A DNA stretch of 64,000 nt from Desulfosarcina widdelii (GCF_009688965.1 NZ_AP021875.1:1116001-1180000), one strand, 5' to 3'; positions 44,994 to 53,845 are shown, numbered from the stretch's first letter. Numbers and translations: made by a program. Notes: generated by a model from the letters alone, not told the origin.

Positions 44994-45313
44994 CCCCCTA
45001 TCAGATGCAGGTGCAAATGAAAAATCACCTGGCCGCCGCCTTTTTCCACATTGAACAGCAGCTTGTAACCTGATTCGTTAACGTTCTCTTTTTTGGCCAT
45101 ATCTTTGGCCGTCAGGATCATCTCTGCCAGGATGTCGCTGTCTCCCGGGACAAGGTCGTTGATGCTGCGAATATGTCGTTTGGGAACGATCAAAAGGTGC
45201 ACCGGCGCATGGGGATGGATATCCCTGAAAACCACCAGCCTTTCATTTTCATAAAGAAATTCAGTGTCCATCCGACCATTGGCGATCTTGCAAAAAAGAC
45301 AATCTTTTTCCAT
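44984..45313 (-). CDS. HIT family protein (HinT-like)
   Basis: Histidine-triad nucleotide hydrolase of 109 residues. CLFCKIANGRMDTEFLYENERLVVFRDIHPHAPVHLLIVPKRHI is the typical N-terminal half; the triad is HLHLHLIGGW near residue 100. HinT-type enzymes hydrolyse nucleoside phosphoramidates. Overlaps kdsB. Transcribed divergently from the response-regulator operon across a 337-base gap that, besides the promoter at 45515, shows nothing else. Confidence 0.93.
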   Translation of the reverse strand: MEKDCLFCKIANGRMDTEFLYENERLVVFRDIHPHAPVHLLIVPKRHIRSINDLVPGDSDILAEMILTAKDMAKKENVNESGYKLLFNVEKGGGQVIFHLHLHLIGGWN

Positions 45314-45514
45314 ATCAGGCGTCTCCAGTCCGCTTTTTCATCATCGTTCACGCCAGTCGATGAATGGGTACCGGGGTAAAAAAGAGGGTTGAAAGGTTTC
45401 TGTTCCTACCGGTAGCGCCGCTGCCTTGTCAAGCACACAATTTTCTCAAGCTGCGGATTGCCAAACGGCTTTAGCTGTTCTCCGAAAACGGCAAAAATAC
45501 CTGAAATTCATTAT

Positions 45515-45541
45515 TTAAGTTTTAATATGGCCGGCCGATAT
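45515..45541 (+). promoter_or_regulatory. Sigma-28 (FliA) promoter candidate
   Basis: TTAAGTTT at 45515-45522, 11 bases, GCCGATAT at 45534-45541. This matches the FliA consensus TAAAGTTT-N11-GCCGATAA at 14 of 16 positions with exact spacing. It lies 110 bases before the response-regulator gene and would place the HD-GYP and stator genes in the late flagellar class, with fliA itself in this window. Confidence 0.72.
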
Positions 45542-45650
45542 TATCGATGAACAAGCGAGATCGACGGCGTTGTGTACCGTGGTATCAGCCTTCCGTCAGA
45601 CTGTTCTCGCTGCAGGTAGACCCCGAACCGGCAAACGAGCAACCGTTATT

Positions 45651-46817
45651 ATGAACATCCTGATTGCAGACGATGACCCCGTCACCCTGAAACTGCTGGT
45701 TTCCCGCATTGAAGCCTGGGGCGGTCATACGGTGGTTGCGGCCGATGACGGCGAGAAGGCCTGGCAGATCGTCCGGGACAGGCCCATCGACATCGTGATC
45801 AGCGACTGGCTGATGCCCGGATTGGACGGATTGTCGCTCTGCCGGCAGATCCGGGAACGGACGGCAGCCAAGTACGTCTATGTAATCCTGATCAGTGCTC
45901 AGAATTCAAAAAGCGACATCGTCCATGGCCTCGAAAGCGGCGTTGACGACTACATCACCAAGCCCATCGACATGGAGGCCCTGCGGGCGCGCATTGCCAT
46001 CGGAGTCCGCATCGTCGAACTGGAGCGCTCGCTCAATGCAAAAATCGAGATCATCACGGCCAACCACTACCAGACGATCCGTGTGTTCTCCCAACTGGTG
46101 GAGGCTTTCGACAACGATCTGGGTGGACATTGCCGAAGAACCGCAAAACTGGCCGTGGAATTGGCGACCAAACATCCCGATGTCGGGGATGCACAGATCC
46201 CGGTCATCGAAACGGCCGCCCTGCTGCACGATATCGGCATGGTTGGCATTCCCAAGGCCATCTTGAACAAACGCCGCACGGAGATGATCGACGACGAAAG
46301 GCAGTTGTACCAGTCCCATGCATCCATGGGAGCCCGCATCATCGGTGAAATCGAAATCATGAAACCGGCGGCCCTGCTGGTGGGCCTGCACCACGAACAA
46401 TACAACGGCATGGGGTTCCCGGATCGATTGGCCGGCGATGAAATCCCCATCGGCGCCCAGTTGATATCGGCGGCATCCATTTACGACAATATGGTTCATA
46501 AGGGCGACATCGATCTCGACGAAATCCCGGAGCACCTGAATCGCATCCGCGGCTATCAGTTGTCACCGGAAATCGTAGAAATGCTGATGGAGATCAATGT
46601 GGTCCGCCGGCACGAACGGGCCGGCAGAACCGAGGAAAAACGCGACCTGGATTCGTTGACACCGGGCATGACGCTGGCGGCCAACGTTCACATGAAAACC
46701 GGCGCTTTCGTCATGGCCGCCGACACCCAATTGAACGCGTACCTGATCGACAAGCTGAAACACTACCACACCGTTGGCACCATTTCCAACAAGGTGCTGA
46801 TTCGCAAAGATCCGTGA
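45651..46817 (+). CDS. Response regulator with HD-GYP domain (RpfG-like)
   Basis: Protein of 388 residues. The receiver domain (1-120) has acidic pocket ADDD, phospho-acceptor Asp in DIVISDWLMPGLDG and Lys in YITKPID. The HD-GYP domain (about 150-320) has the HD pair in AALLHDIGMVGIPKAILNKR and HHEQYNGMGFPDRLAGDEIP, where GYP reads GFP. HD-GYP enzymes degrade c-di-GMP (family knowledge), so it may lower the messenger that the riboswitches at 6.7 and 18.2 kb sense. The extension to 45570 is not favoured. It sits 7 bases before motA in one operon, tying it to motility. Confidence 0.9.
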   Translation: MNILIADDDPVTLKLLVSRIEAWGGHTVVAADDGEKAWQIVRDRPIDIVISDWLMPGLDGLSLCRQIRERTAAKYVYVILISAQNSKSDIVHGLESGVDDYITKPIDMEALRARIAIGVRIVELERSLNAKIEIITANHYQTIRVFSQLVEAFDNDLGGHCRRTAKLAVELATKHPDVGDAQIPVIETAALLHDIGMVGIPKAILNKRRTEMIDDERQLYQSHASMGARIIGEIEIMKPAALLVGLHHEQYNGMGFPDRLAGDEIPIGAQLISAASIYDNMVHKGDIDLDEIPEHLNRIRGYQLSPEIVEMLMEINVVRRHERAGRTEEKRDLDSLTPGMTLAANVHMKTGAFVMAADTQLNAYLIDKLKHYHTVGTISNKVLIRKDP

Positions 46818-46824
46818 GGAGCGA

Positions 46825-47622
46825 ATGGACTTAGCAACCATCATCGGCCTGGCCAGTGGATCCGTATTGATTCTGGCTTCCATCGTCATCGGCGGCAGTG
46901 CCCTGATCTTCATCAATATCCCCGGGCTGCTGATCGTTGTGGGGGGAACGCTGGCCACCACATTCATCAAGTTCACCATGGCCGATGTCATCGGATCCAT
47001 CAACGTGGCCATGAAAGCGTTCACCGTCAAAATGGAAGCGCCTGAAAACATCATCAGCGAGATGGTGGAATTCACGCGCATCGCCAAAAAGGAAGGGTTG
47101 ATCGCCCTGGAAAAGGAAAATCCGTCCGACCCCTTTTCCGGAAAAGCCCTGCGATACCTTTCCGACGGCTACGACGAAGGGTTGATTGCCGACATGCTCA
47201 ACAAGGACATCCGCCTGATGCGGCAGCGGCACACCACCGGGCAGAACGTATTTAAGGGCATGGGTGATTCCGCACCGGCCTTCGGCATGGTCGGCACCCT
47301 CATCGGCCTGGTTCAGATGCTGGCATCCATGTCGGATCCGGCCAGTATCGGCCCCTCCATGGCCGTGGCTTTGCTGACGACCCTGTACGGGGCCGTTCTG
47401 GCCAACCTCGTGGCCCTGCCCCTGGCTGACAAGCTGTCTTTGAGGAGCGAGCAGGAAAGTCTGAACAAAAGCATCGTCATGGAGGCCGCCATCGCCATCA
47501 ACCGGGGCGTGTCTCCCATGGTGCTGGAAGAATCGCTTAAAATCTTTCTCTCTCCCAAGGAGCGAGACAAGGCCCAAGCTGGTGAAGCCAATGCCGAAGC
47601 CGGCGAGGCCAAAGCCGAATAA
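46825..47622 (+). CDS. motA: Flagellar motor stator MotA/PomA
   Basis: Inner-membrane stator subunit of 265 residues with four helices. The segment GMGDSAPAFGMVGTLIGLVQML contains the conserved Pro of helix three, and AVALLTTLYGAVLANLVALPLADKL is helix four. The cytoplasmic loop holds the torque residues that contact the rotor. Length and helix-three wording are closer to PomA (sodium type) than to E. coli MotA. Ribosome site GGAG lies 4 bases before ATG. The tail is rich in Ala, Glu and Gly repeats (AQAGEANAEAGEAKAE). Confidence 0.94.
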   Translation: MDLATIIGLASGSVLILASIVIGGSALIFINIPGLLIVVGGTLATTFIKFTMADVIGSINVAMKAFTVKMEAPENIISEMVEFTRIAKKEGLIALEKENPSDPFSGKALRYLSDGYDEGLIADMLNKDIRLMRQRHTTGQNVFKGMGDSAPAFGMVGTLIGLVQMLASMSDPASIGPSMAVALLTTLYGAVLANLVALPLADKLSLRSEQESLNKSIVMEAAIAINRGVSPMVLEESLKIFLSPKERDKAQAGEANAEAGEAKAE

Positions 47623-47635
47623 CACAAGGTAACCG

Positions 47636-48406
47636 ATGTCCGACGATATCCAGGAATGCCCTCCGTGCGAAGCTGGCGCCCCTCGATGGATGACCACCTT
47701 CGGCGATCTGATGAGCCTGCTGCTCTGTTTTTTCGTTTTGCTGCTCTCCTTTTCCGAAATGGATCGGCAGAAGTACAAAGTGGTCGCCGGATCCATGGAG
47801 CGGGCCTTTGGCATGCAGCGTAAAAAAAATGTCTCCGAATCGCCCCGCCATGGACTCCAAATGATCGCCAAGGATTTCGACCAGCAGTCCATCGCCACGC
47901 GGGTAAAGGAGTTTGTCGGGAAGGAAATCGAAGAAAATTTTGATGAACTCTACAGTAAGATTGCCGACGACTTCGAGATCGAAGCCGGTGAGAACGAAGT
48001 CGTTATCCGACTGATGGGAGAAAGCACCTTCGACTCGGGAAAGGCCGAAATCAAACCGGAACTCAAACCTCTAATTTTGCGGATCGGAAAGATCCTGGCC
48101 ACCGAGGCCAATGGCGACATCGTGATTGCCGGCCATACTGACAACGTACCGATTCACGGAGGCCCTTATCAAACCAACCTCAAGCTCTCCATTGCCCGCG
48201 CCGCCACGGTGGCCCAGTTTCTGCTGGATCAGAAAACGATCGATCCTAAGCGTGTCTCTACCATGGGATTCGGCGAATACCGGCCCATTGCCGACAATGC
48301 AACCGCTGAAGGCCGCCGCAAGAATCGTCGGGTGGAGATTATCGTCGGCACCATACCCCATGCCCGCCAAAACGAAAAATACGGCGTCCCCCCCGTCAAT
48401 CCTTAG
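47636..48406 (+). CDS. motB: Flagellar motor stator MotB/PomB
   Basis: Stator partner of 256 residues. The single helix WMTTFGDLMSLLLCFFVLLLSF carries the ion-binding Asp24. The plug region follows, then an OmpA-like peptidoglycan-binding domain (about 125-245; FDSGKAEIKPELKPLILRIG, GHTDNVPIHGG, NLKLSIARAATVAQFL and RVSTMGFGEYRPIADNATAEGRRKNRRVEI). It starts 13 bases after motA. The operon is followed by a repeat and an insertion sequence; no terminator is apparent. Confidence 0.94.
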   Translation: MSDDIQECPPCEAGAPRWMTTFGDLMSLLLCFFVLLLSFSEMDRQKYKVVAGSMERAFGMQRKKNVSESPRHGLQMIAKDFDQQSIATRVKEFVGKEIEENFDELYSKIADDFEIEAGENEVVIRLMGESTFDSGKAEIKPELKPLILRIGKILATEANGDIVIAGHTDNVPIHGGPYQTNLKLSIARAATVAQFLLDQKTIDPKRVSTMGFGEYRPIADNATAEGRRKNRRVEIIVGTIPHARQNEKYGVPPVNP

Positions 48407-48416
48407 GGAGGCGGTT

Positions 48417-48570
48417 TCAAAATGTTTCAGCTCGGCTAAGGTCAAGGCAGAGCGACCATTTCAACCGCAGGCGCCCCGAAGGAAGTGCCCTTGGGGTGCA
48501 TGCCTGTAGTATTCCGAGGATTGAAATGGGAGCCCAACACGGACATTGGCCGAAATGGGACATTTTTAAC
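48417..48570. repeat. MITE-like nested palindrome next to IS1182-like element
   Basis: Ends TCAAAATGTTTCAGCTCGGC and GGCCGAAATGGGACATTTTT are imperfect inverted repeats. Inside, ACCATTTCAACC is mirrored by GATTGAAATGGG, and GGCGCCCCGAAGGAAGTGCC by CTTGGGGTGC. Non-coding, about 154 bases, fully palindromic in plan. It is not of the two other MITE-like families of this window. Confidence 0.7.
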
Positions 48571-48593
48571 CTGTCTCTATAATTGATGAACGC

Positions 48594-50473
48594 GTAAAAA
48601 CTCACACAGGTCTATCCGTTTGAAAATATTGTTAAAATAGAAAATTAGGCGTTGTCTTCTCCGATCCTGCATGGTATGAATAACATATATTTACAGCACG
48701 TTAACCGGGAGAAGGCATGATCCGCATCAAAAACCACAAACAGCAACAACTGTTCGATCCGTGGAGCCATTTAAGCCCCAAAAGGCGAAGAATGCTCGAC
48801 GAAGACTGGCCGGGGCTTTTCCGGGAACACCTGCTGGAAGTACTTCCCGTCGATCGGATGCTGCCACATTTTACCGATGGAGTCGGGAGGCCCAGCAAGG
48901 AAATTCATACGGTGCTGGGGCTGCTGCTGCTCCAGCAAACCATGGATCTGACCGACAGGGCCGCCATCGAACAGTTGGCCTTCAACATCCAGTGGCATTA
49001 TGCCCTCAACATCCCGGAAGAGAGCGACGATGCCAAATATATCAGTGAGAAGACCCTGTACACCATGCGCCAGGTGATGATCGACAATCAGCTTGACGAA
49101 ATCATGTTCGATGCCGTCGCCGATAAATTGGCCGTGGTATTCGGGGTCGATATCAAGGACCAGCGTATCGACTCGGTCCATATCCAATCCAACATGCGCA
49201 AACTCGGGCGCATCGGTATTTTCAGCCGGACCATCTTCAAGTTTCTGGTCAACCTCAAACGCCAGCATCGGAAGCTTTTTGATACCATCGACGAGAAAAT
49301 CGTGTCGTGTTATTGGGGCAAGAGAGCCCTGGCCGCCTTTGCCATGGTAAAACCGTCACAATCCGAGAAAACCCTGAAAACCGTCAGCGCCGACCTGTTC
49401 GATCTCATTGAGCAGTTCAAGGATCGGCCCAGGGTTTGCTCCATGCACAGTTACAAGCTGATGCAACGGGTGCTGGCCGAGCAGTGCAATCTGAGCAGCG
49501 ATACCGGCGATAGGCAGGTAACGGTCAAAAAGCCTGCCGAGATTCCATCTGATTCGCTGCAAAATCCCTCGGACCCGGATGCAACTTACAGTGGCCATAA
49601 AGGCCAGGGCTACCAGGTTCAGGTGATGGAGACCTTCAGCCGCTGTGAAGATGAAAAGGAGAAACAACAGCAGCTGAACCTGATTACCCACGTCGATGTG
49701 CAAACGGCCTGCGAGCACGATTCTCATGCACTGGCCCCGGCCATCGCCGACACCAAGGTTCGGGGTATTGCTCCCGACAAATTGTTGGCTGACACGCTCT
49801 ACGGTAGCGATGCTAACGACCGGATCGCCCAGGTAGCGAACATTGAACTGGTTGCACCGACGCAAAAGGGTCGCTCCAAACAAGATTTCATGAGCCAGTT
49901 CAGCTTCGATGAGAACGGTCTGGTCACGCGGTGCCCAGCCGGCCGTAGTCCGGATCAAACATCACCGAGAACGAAACGATCCAACTACAGTGCCGGTTTT
50001 GACCTTCAGCGCTGCCTGGCCTGCCCCCTGCTATCCCAATGCCCGGTGAGGCCCGGCAAGAAAAAGGCATATCTGCGTTACAGTGAAAAGCGCTACCGAT
50101 TGGCAAAACGGCGGGCTTTGGAAGCAAGCGAGGCATTCATCGACGACTATCGCTGGCGGGCCGGTGTAGAGGCAGCCATGAGCGAGTTTGATCGACGAAC
50201 CGGAGTGAAAAAACTTAGGGTTCGGGGCATGCCGGCTGTACGGTTTTATGCCCGAATGAAGGCCACCGGATTGAATATTCTTCGCGCGGGAGCTGTCCGC
50301 AAGGCCAGAAGAAAAACCCGGGAGGCCGATGGTGTCTCTATTGGCCTTGCCGATCTCTTCTTCCATGCTGTCAAAGAGCGAATGTTACGATTGATTGCCG
50401 ATTTTGAACCGATTTTTTTCAATCTATCTCAGACTGCCGATAGATATCACAATTTGGCTGCGTGAGTTTTTAC
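48594..50473 (+). mobile_element. IS1182-like insertion sequence
   Basis: A single transposase gene is flanked by a perfect 12-base inverted repeat: GTAAAAACTCAC at 48594-48605 and its complement at 50462-50473. Further outward the two sides stay similar (CTCTA...GATG...), so the repeats may be longer and imperfect. The element lies between motB and the end of flgL, 14 bases from the flgL stop, and separates the motAB operon from the flg cluster. No target duplication was identified. Confidence 0.8.
48717..50465 (+). CDS. IS1182-like DDE transposase
   Basis: Transposase of 582 residues. The N-terminal DUF772-like part (DRMLPHFTDGVGRPSKEIHTVLGLLLLQQTMDLTDRAAIEQLAFNIQWHYAL) is the target-binding module of IS5/IS1182 types. 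The core has DATYSGHKGQGYQVQVMETF, IAPDKLLADTLYGSDANDRIA (second Asp) and WRAGVEAAMSEFDRRTGVKKLRVRG (Glu). A cysteine group (CLACPLLSQCPVRPG) lies before the Glu. It appears intact. Ribosome site GGGAGAAGG ends 2 bases before the ATG. Confidence 0.88.
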   Translation: MIRIKNHKQQQLFDPWSHLSPKRRRMLDEDWPGLFREHLLEVLPVDRMLPHFTDGVGRPSKEIHTVLGLLLLQQTMDLTDRAAIEQLAFNIQWHYALNIPEESDDAKYISEKTLYTMRQVMIDNQLDEIMFDAVADKLAVVFGVDIKDQRIDSVHIQSNMRKLGRIGIFSRTIFKFLVNLKRQHRKLFDTIDEKIVSCYWGKRALAAFAMVKPSQSEKTLKTVSADLFDLIEQFKDRPRVCSMHSYKLMQRVLAEQCNLSSDTGDRQVTVKKPAEIPSDSLQNPSDPDATYSGHKGQGYQVQVMETFSRCEDEKEKQQQLNLITHVDVQTACEHDSHALAPAIADTKVRGIAPDKLLADTLYGSDANDRIAQVANIELVAPTQKGRSKQDFMSQFSFDENGLVTRCPAGRSPDQTSPRTKRSNYSAGFDLQRCLACPLLSQCPVRPGKKKAYLRYSEKRYRLAKRRALEASEAFIDDYRWRAGVEAAMSEFDRRTGVKKLRVRGMPAVRFYARMKATGLNILRAGAVRKARRKTREADGVSIGLADLFFHAVKERMLRLIADFEPIFFNLSQTADRYHNLAA

Positions 50474-50486
50474 AGGACCATCATAA

Positions 50487-51359
50487 TTAGAGAAAATCCA
50501 TCAATGTCGGTTGGATGACCTGTGCGGCCACATTGAGAAGCACTTCGTAGTGGGTCTGCTGCAGTTGCAGATCGACGGCGGCAGCCGTGATATCGGTATC
50601 TTCAATCTCAGATCGCATGGTTTCCACCGCATTGCTGAAGCTGGTCCAACGTTCGTCCGTGGCCTCCAGGCGGTTGTAGGCCGCAGAGAACTCCGACCGC
50701 ACCAGTTCCAGTTGGTCGTCAATCCGATACAAGGGATCCACGGTCGCGGCGATGGCCACGTCGTCATCGGCAAGCAGGGCCGCTTCCAGATCGTCGAGCA
50801 CCTCGATCAGGTTGTCTCCGCTCTCGATGAACATGTCACTGCCGTCGGCCTTAAGAGTTATCTGGATATCTTCGCCAACCATCACACTGTTGGATCCGTC
50901 GCTGCCGGGACTGGCGTCATAGGCGCCGGTGGCTACGTCGAAAGGCGCAGTGTCTGTAAGGTCCCCATGGAAAAGATAACTGCCCGCGTATTTGGTATTG
51001 ACCATTCCTGCGATCTGATCCCGAATATTGGCGACCTGCAGGGCAAGAGCCTCCCGGTTCTCCGTATCCGGATTGGAAGCGATGGTCTGGGCGTCGTTCA
51101 CCAGGTCGTTGATTTGCCCGAGAACCGTTTCGGTGTACTCGACCCGGGTCTTGGCGTCGGTGATGTTTTCCTGGTATTGCTCGATTTTCGACAGGGTTGT
51201 TCGGTAGTCGAGCACCTTTCCGATATCGCCTGGCGCGTCGGAAAGGCTGTTGATTTTTTTTCCGGTGGAAATTTGGGTCTGGGTTTCAATCAGTGCGGTG
51301 CTCTGCTTGGCCAGATAGGATTTGATGTGCGCTGCCATGATTCTGGAACTGACTCGCAT
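50487..51359 (-). CDS. flgL: Flagellar hook-filament junction protein FlgL (HAP3)
   Basis: Protein of 290 residues linking hook and filament. It has the flagellin-like N-terminal helix MRVSSRIMAAHIKSYLAKQSTALIETQTQISTGKKINSLSDAPGDIGKV and the C-terminal helix ITAAAVDLQLQQTHYEVLLNVAAQVIQPTLMDFL, which are the polymerising ends. The centre holds a variable domain. Last gene of the flgM-N-K-L unit; the IS1182-like element inserted just after its stop. Ribosome site AGGAG upstream. Confidence 0.94.
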   Translation of the reverse strand: MRVSSRIMAAHIKSYLAKQSTALIETQTQISTGKKINSLSDAPGDIGKVLDYRTTLSKIEQYQENITDAKTRVEYTETVLGQINDLVNDAQTIASNPDTENREALALQVANIRDQIAGMVNTKYAGSYLFHGDLTDTAPFDVATGAYDASPGSDGSNSVMVGEDIQITLKADGSDMFIESGDNLIEVLDDLEAALLADDDVAIAATVDPLYRIDDQLELVRSEFSAAYNRLEATDERWTSFSNAVETMRSEIEDTDITAAAVDLQLQQTHYEVLLNVAAQVIQPTLMDFL

Positions 51360-51382
51360 GATGATCTCCTGAACACGCTGGG

Positions 51383-52789
51383 TTATACCATGTTGATAAG
51401 CTTTTCGAGCATCTCGTCCACCGTGGTCACCAGCTTTGCTGCGGCCTCGTAGGCGCTTTGAAATTGAATCAGATCGACCATCTCCTCATCCAGCGATACG
51501 CCTGATACCTCCTGCTGGTAGGTGGCCAACTGCTGATTGACCGTTGTCTGGTGATCGCTGTTGACCTCGGCCTGGTAGACATCGTTGCCCACATTGCTGG
51601 CAAGGGAGTTGTAGAAATCGTCAAATGTAGCCGTTCCTCCGCCCATGAGCATATCGTTTTGCAGCTCGGCAATGGCAACAGCATTTTCGCTGCCTCCGGG
51701 AATCGCTTCGGAAGTTGACGCTGCAGCAATGAGATTTGGATCGTCGGCAATGTTGGTGTTGATTTCGATGTCGGAGGCATCGGCGCCGGTGAAAAAGTTC
51801 AATCCCGAGGCGGTTCCGGTCGTACCGGTAAGGTCTGTCCCTGCCGCGTGCAATCCGTTGACGGCACTGATAATGCCCGCGGCCAGATCGTCCAAATCTT
51901 CCAGATAACCGGGTATGATCGTATCGCGAGCTTCGATCCATCCTTTCAACTTACCATTGTCAATCGCTTCGGTAATATTTTCCTCCGTGCCCGTCCCGCT
52001 GACCCAGTAGACATCCTCGAAACCGTCGACCGTATGGGTGGTCAGTTCCCACGAATTGGTTCGATCCACCAAAGTATTGCCGTTGGCTGTGGTGATCGTC
52101 AGATATCCGTCGGCGTCCTCGAAGCTGTCCACATCGATCAGCGCAGACAGTTCCTGAAGTTTTAACTCTCGTTGGTCCCTGAAATCGTTGGCACTGTGCA
52201 GCCCGCCGGCTTCTACCTCCGCAATTTTCAAATTCAGGTCCGCAATTTCGCTGGCTAACGTGTTGATCTCTTCGACCGCCTCTGCGATGCTGGCATCGCT
52301 GTCGGATTGGACCTGGGTCAGGTCCGCGGACAGATGGTTGAATACATCGGTCAAATTCTGGGTATCGGCAATCAAGGTGGCCCGTTCCGTATATCCGTCG
52401 GGATTGTTGGAAAGCTCCTGCCATGAATTCCAGAATTCAGATAGAGCATCGTTGAGCCCGTACCCGGACGTCTCATCGAACATCAACTCCGCTTTTTCCA
52501 AAGTTTCGAGCTGCGCATCCCAGCGACCCAGGTCCGATTCGGATTCGGCCAGTTGCTGATTGACAAAGCGGTCGTAAATTCTCTGAATCACCCGGTTGGC
52601 CTGCACGCCGGTGCCCAGCGTGCCTCCCTCGTAATAGACCGGTTCGTTTTGTTCCAACGTGACCCGCTGGCGGGAATACCCTTCCGTATTGACGTTGGCA
52701 ATGTTGTTGGCCGTTACGTCAATCGCTTTTTGCTGGGTGATCAAAGCGGTTCTGGCAACGTTGAACATGCCATAGATGATGTTTGCCAC
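51383..52789 (-). CDS. flgK: Flagellar hook-associated protein FlgK (HAP1)
   Basis: About 468 residues. MANIIYGMFNVARTALITQQKAIDVTANNIANVNTEGYSRQRVTL is the axial-protein N-terminal motif; the C-terminus LDEEMVDLIQFQSAYEAAAKLVTTVDEMLEKLINMV is typical HAP1. The open frame runs to 52870, but the family N-terminus begins at a GTG at 52789 (VANIIYG), preceded by AGGAA, so this start is chosen. Sits between flgN and flgL. Confidence 0.94.
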   Translation of the reverse strand: MANIIYGMFNVARTALITQQKAIDVTANNIANVNTEGYSRQRVTLEQNEPVYYEGGTLGTGVQANRVIQRIYDRFVNQQLAESESDLGRWDAQLETLEKAELMFDETSGYGLNDALSEFWNSWQELSNNPDGYTERATLIADTQNLTDVFNHLSADLTQVQSDSDASIAEAVEEINTLASEIADLNLKIAEVEAGGLHSANDFRDQRELKLQELSALIDVDSFEDADGYLTITTANGNTLVDRTNSWELTTHTVDGFEDVYWVSGTGTEENITEAIDNGKLKGWIEARDTIIPGYLEDLDDLAAGIISAVNGLHAAGTDLTGTTGTASGLNFFTGADASDIEINTNIADDPNLIAAASTSEAIPGGSENAVAIAELQNDMLMGGGTATFDDFYNSLASNVGNDVYQAEVNSDHQTTVNQQLATYQQEVSGVSLDEEMVDLIQFQSAYEAAAKLVTTVDEMLEKLINMV

Positions 52790-52841
52790 GTCGGGTTCCT
52801 TTCTTTTACGGCTTCTTAAAAAGGCCGATACCTGCTCCAGA

Positions 52842-53354
52842 TCATATGCTGCCGCGAATGATTCTTCCACTGTTGCTGCGATAACCGTTGTTCTCCAACC
52901 GGATTCCCGGTTTTCGATAAACCGGTTGTTCGTCGAAAATATCGGTCAACAGATTCAGGGCATTGTTGACCCATTTCATATAATATTGCAGCAGTTTCCG
53001 GTTGGCGCCGTTTTTCAAACGCACTTCTTCGATGAGCGAGCGAAGACCATCGGCGCAAATTCGCAGTTTTCGATCGTAAGGGGCCGGGAAATACGCGGCA
53101 AGGTCGCTCACTTTCACCATCGATGCGTCGATTCCTAAGGTTATCGCCAGTTGTCGAACCGATGATTCTCTTTTCCGCTCGAGGTTCTGAATCCTGGCCA
53201 CCACCTTCTCTTTTTGCAACCTGGCCCGGTCTATCCCTTGCCTGTTGGAAAGAGGAATCGCCTGGGCTTCGTCCTGCAAAACGGCTTTCATCTCGCGATA
53301 GCACTCGGTTTCTTCGTTGAGGATCAAGATCAGTTCGTCAATCGTTGCATTCAT
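52842..53354 (-). CDS. flgN: Flagellar export chaperone FlgN
   Basis: Helical protein of 170 residues of the FlgN family, chaperone for FlgK and FlgL during export. ATIDELILILNEETECYREMKAVLQDEAQAI and RARLQKEKVVARIQNLERKRE form the long helices, and YYMKWVNNALNLL is the late binding helix. Its place between flgM and flgK supports the call. The C-terminal 30 residues (RLENNGYRSNSGRIIRGSI) are longer and basic compared with most relatives. Ribosome site AAAGGA. Confidence 0.85.
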   Translation of the reverse strand: MNATIDELILILNEETECYREMKAVLQDEAQAIPLSNRQGIDRARLQKEKVVARIQNLERKRESSVRQLAITLGIDASMVKVSDLAAYFPAPYDRKLRICADGLRSLIEEVRLKNGANRKLLQYYMKWVNNALNLLTDIFDEQPVYRKPGIRLENNGYRSNSGRIIRGSI

Positions 53355-53373
53355 ATGCGCATCCTTTAGGCCG

Positions 53374-53709
53374 TCAAACGTTGGTATCGATGTGGTTCAG
53401 CACATTATCGTTTTCAAGGCTCTCGTCGATCATATTGACTGCGATCCGGTCACCCATTACACGGTAGGTTCCTTGTGCCAGTTGACGTTTCAGTTCCATT
53501 ACTCGATCCACGCGGGTATCTGCCATCGTTCGTGCATTGTTGACGGCATTGATGAAATCAAGTCCTTCTTCCGTCAGACGAACCGCATCCGTCCTGCTAT
53601 CGTTGCCATCCGGTTCGCTCGCTTCCGTCTGCGACGGTTGGTGTTGCTCATCGGCGGAGATCTTTTCAGCGGGATTGGGATGAAAAGCGCCATTTTCCGG
53701 TATTTCCAT
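53374..53709 (-). CDS. flgM: Anti-sigma-28 factor FlgM
   Basis: Regulator of 111 residues that binds FliA until the hook is complete. The N-terminal half is disordered and rich in Ser, Glu and Gln; the C-terminal sigma-binding part is TRVDRVMELKRQLAQGTYRVMGDRIAVNMIDESL, the FlgM core pattern. Preceded by a sigma-28 promoter candidate at 53775-53802, consistent with feedback control. ATG at 53709 follows AGGAG by 7 bases. Confidence 0.9.
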   Translation of the reverse strand: MEIPENGAFHPNPAEKISADEQHQPSQTEASEPDGNDSRTDAVRLTEEGLDFINAVNNARTMADTRVDRVMELKRQLAQGTYRVMGDRIAVNMIDESLENDNVLNHIDTNV

Positions 53710-53774
53710 TCATGATCTCCTGATCATTTCGGGTTGCGACGGCCATGATCGAAGTCCATGGTCCGTTTTCCCTC

Positions 53775-53802
53775 TTATCGGCGCTTTTTTTCCCTGGCTT
53801 TA
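53775..53802 (-). promoter_or_regulatory. Sigma-28 (FliA) promoter candidate for flgMNKL
   Basis: On the minus strand TAAAG (53798-53802) and GCCGATAA (53775-53782) with 15 bases between them, one more than the most common spacing. The -10 octamer is a perfect match. It lies 66 bases before flgM and after flgJ, splitting the cluster into an early operon and a late operon. The gap 53710-53845 holds nothing else. Confidence 0.68.
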
Positions 53803-53845
53803 ATCAAAGCCGGGGATCACAAGCAAACCGCAGATCAAGAGTCGC

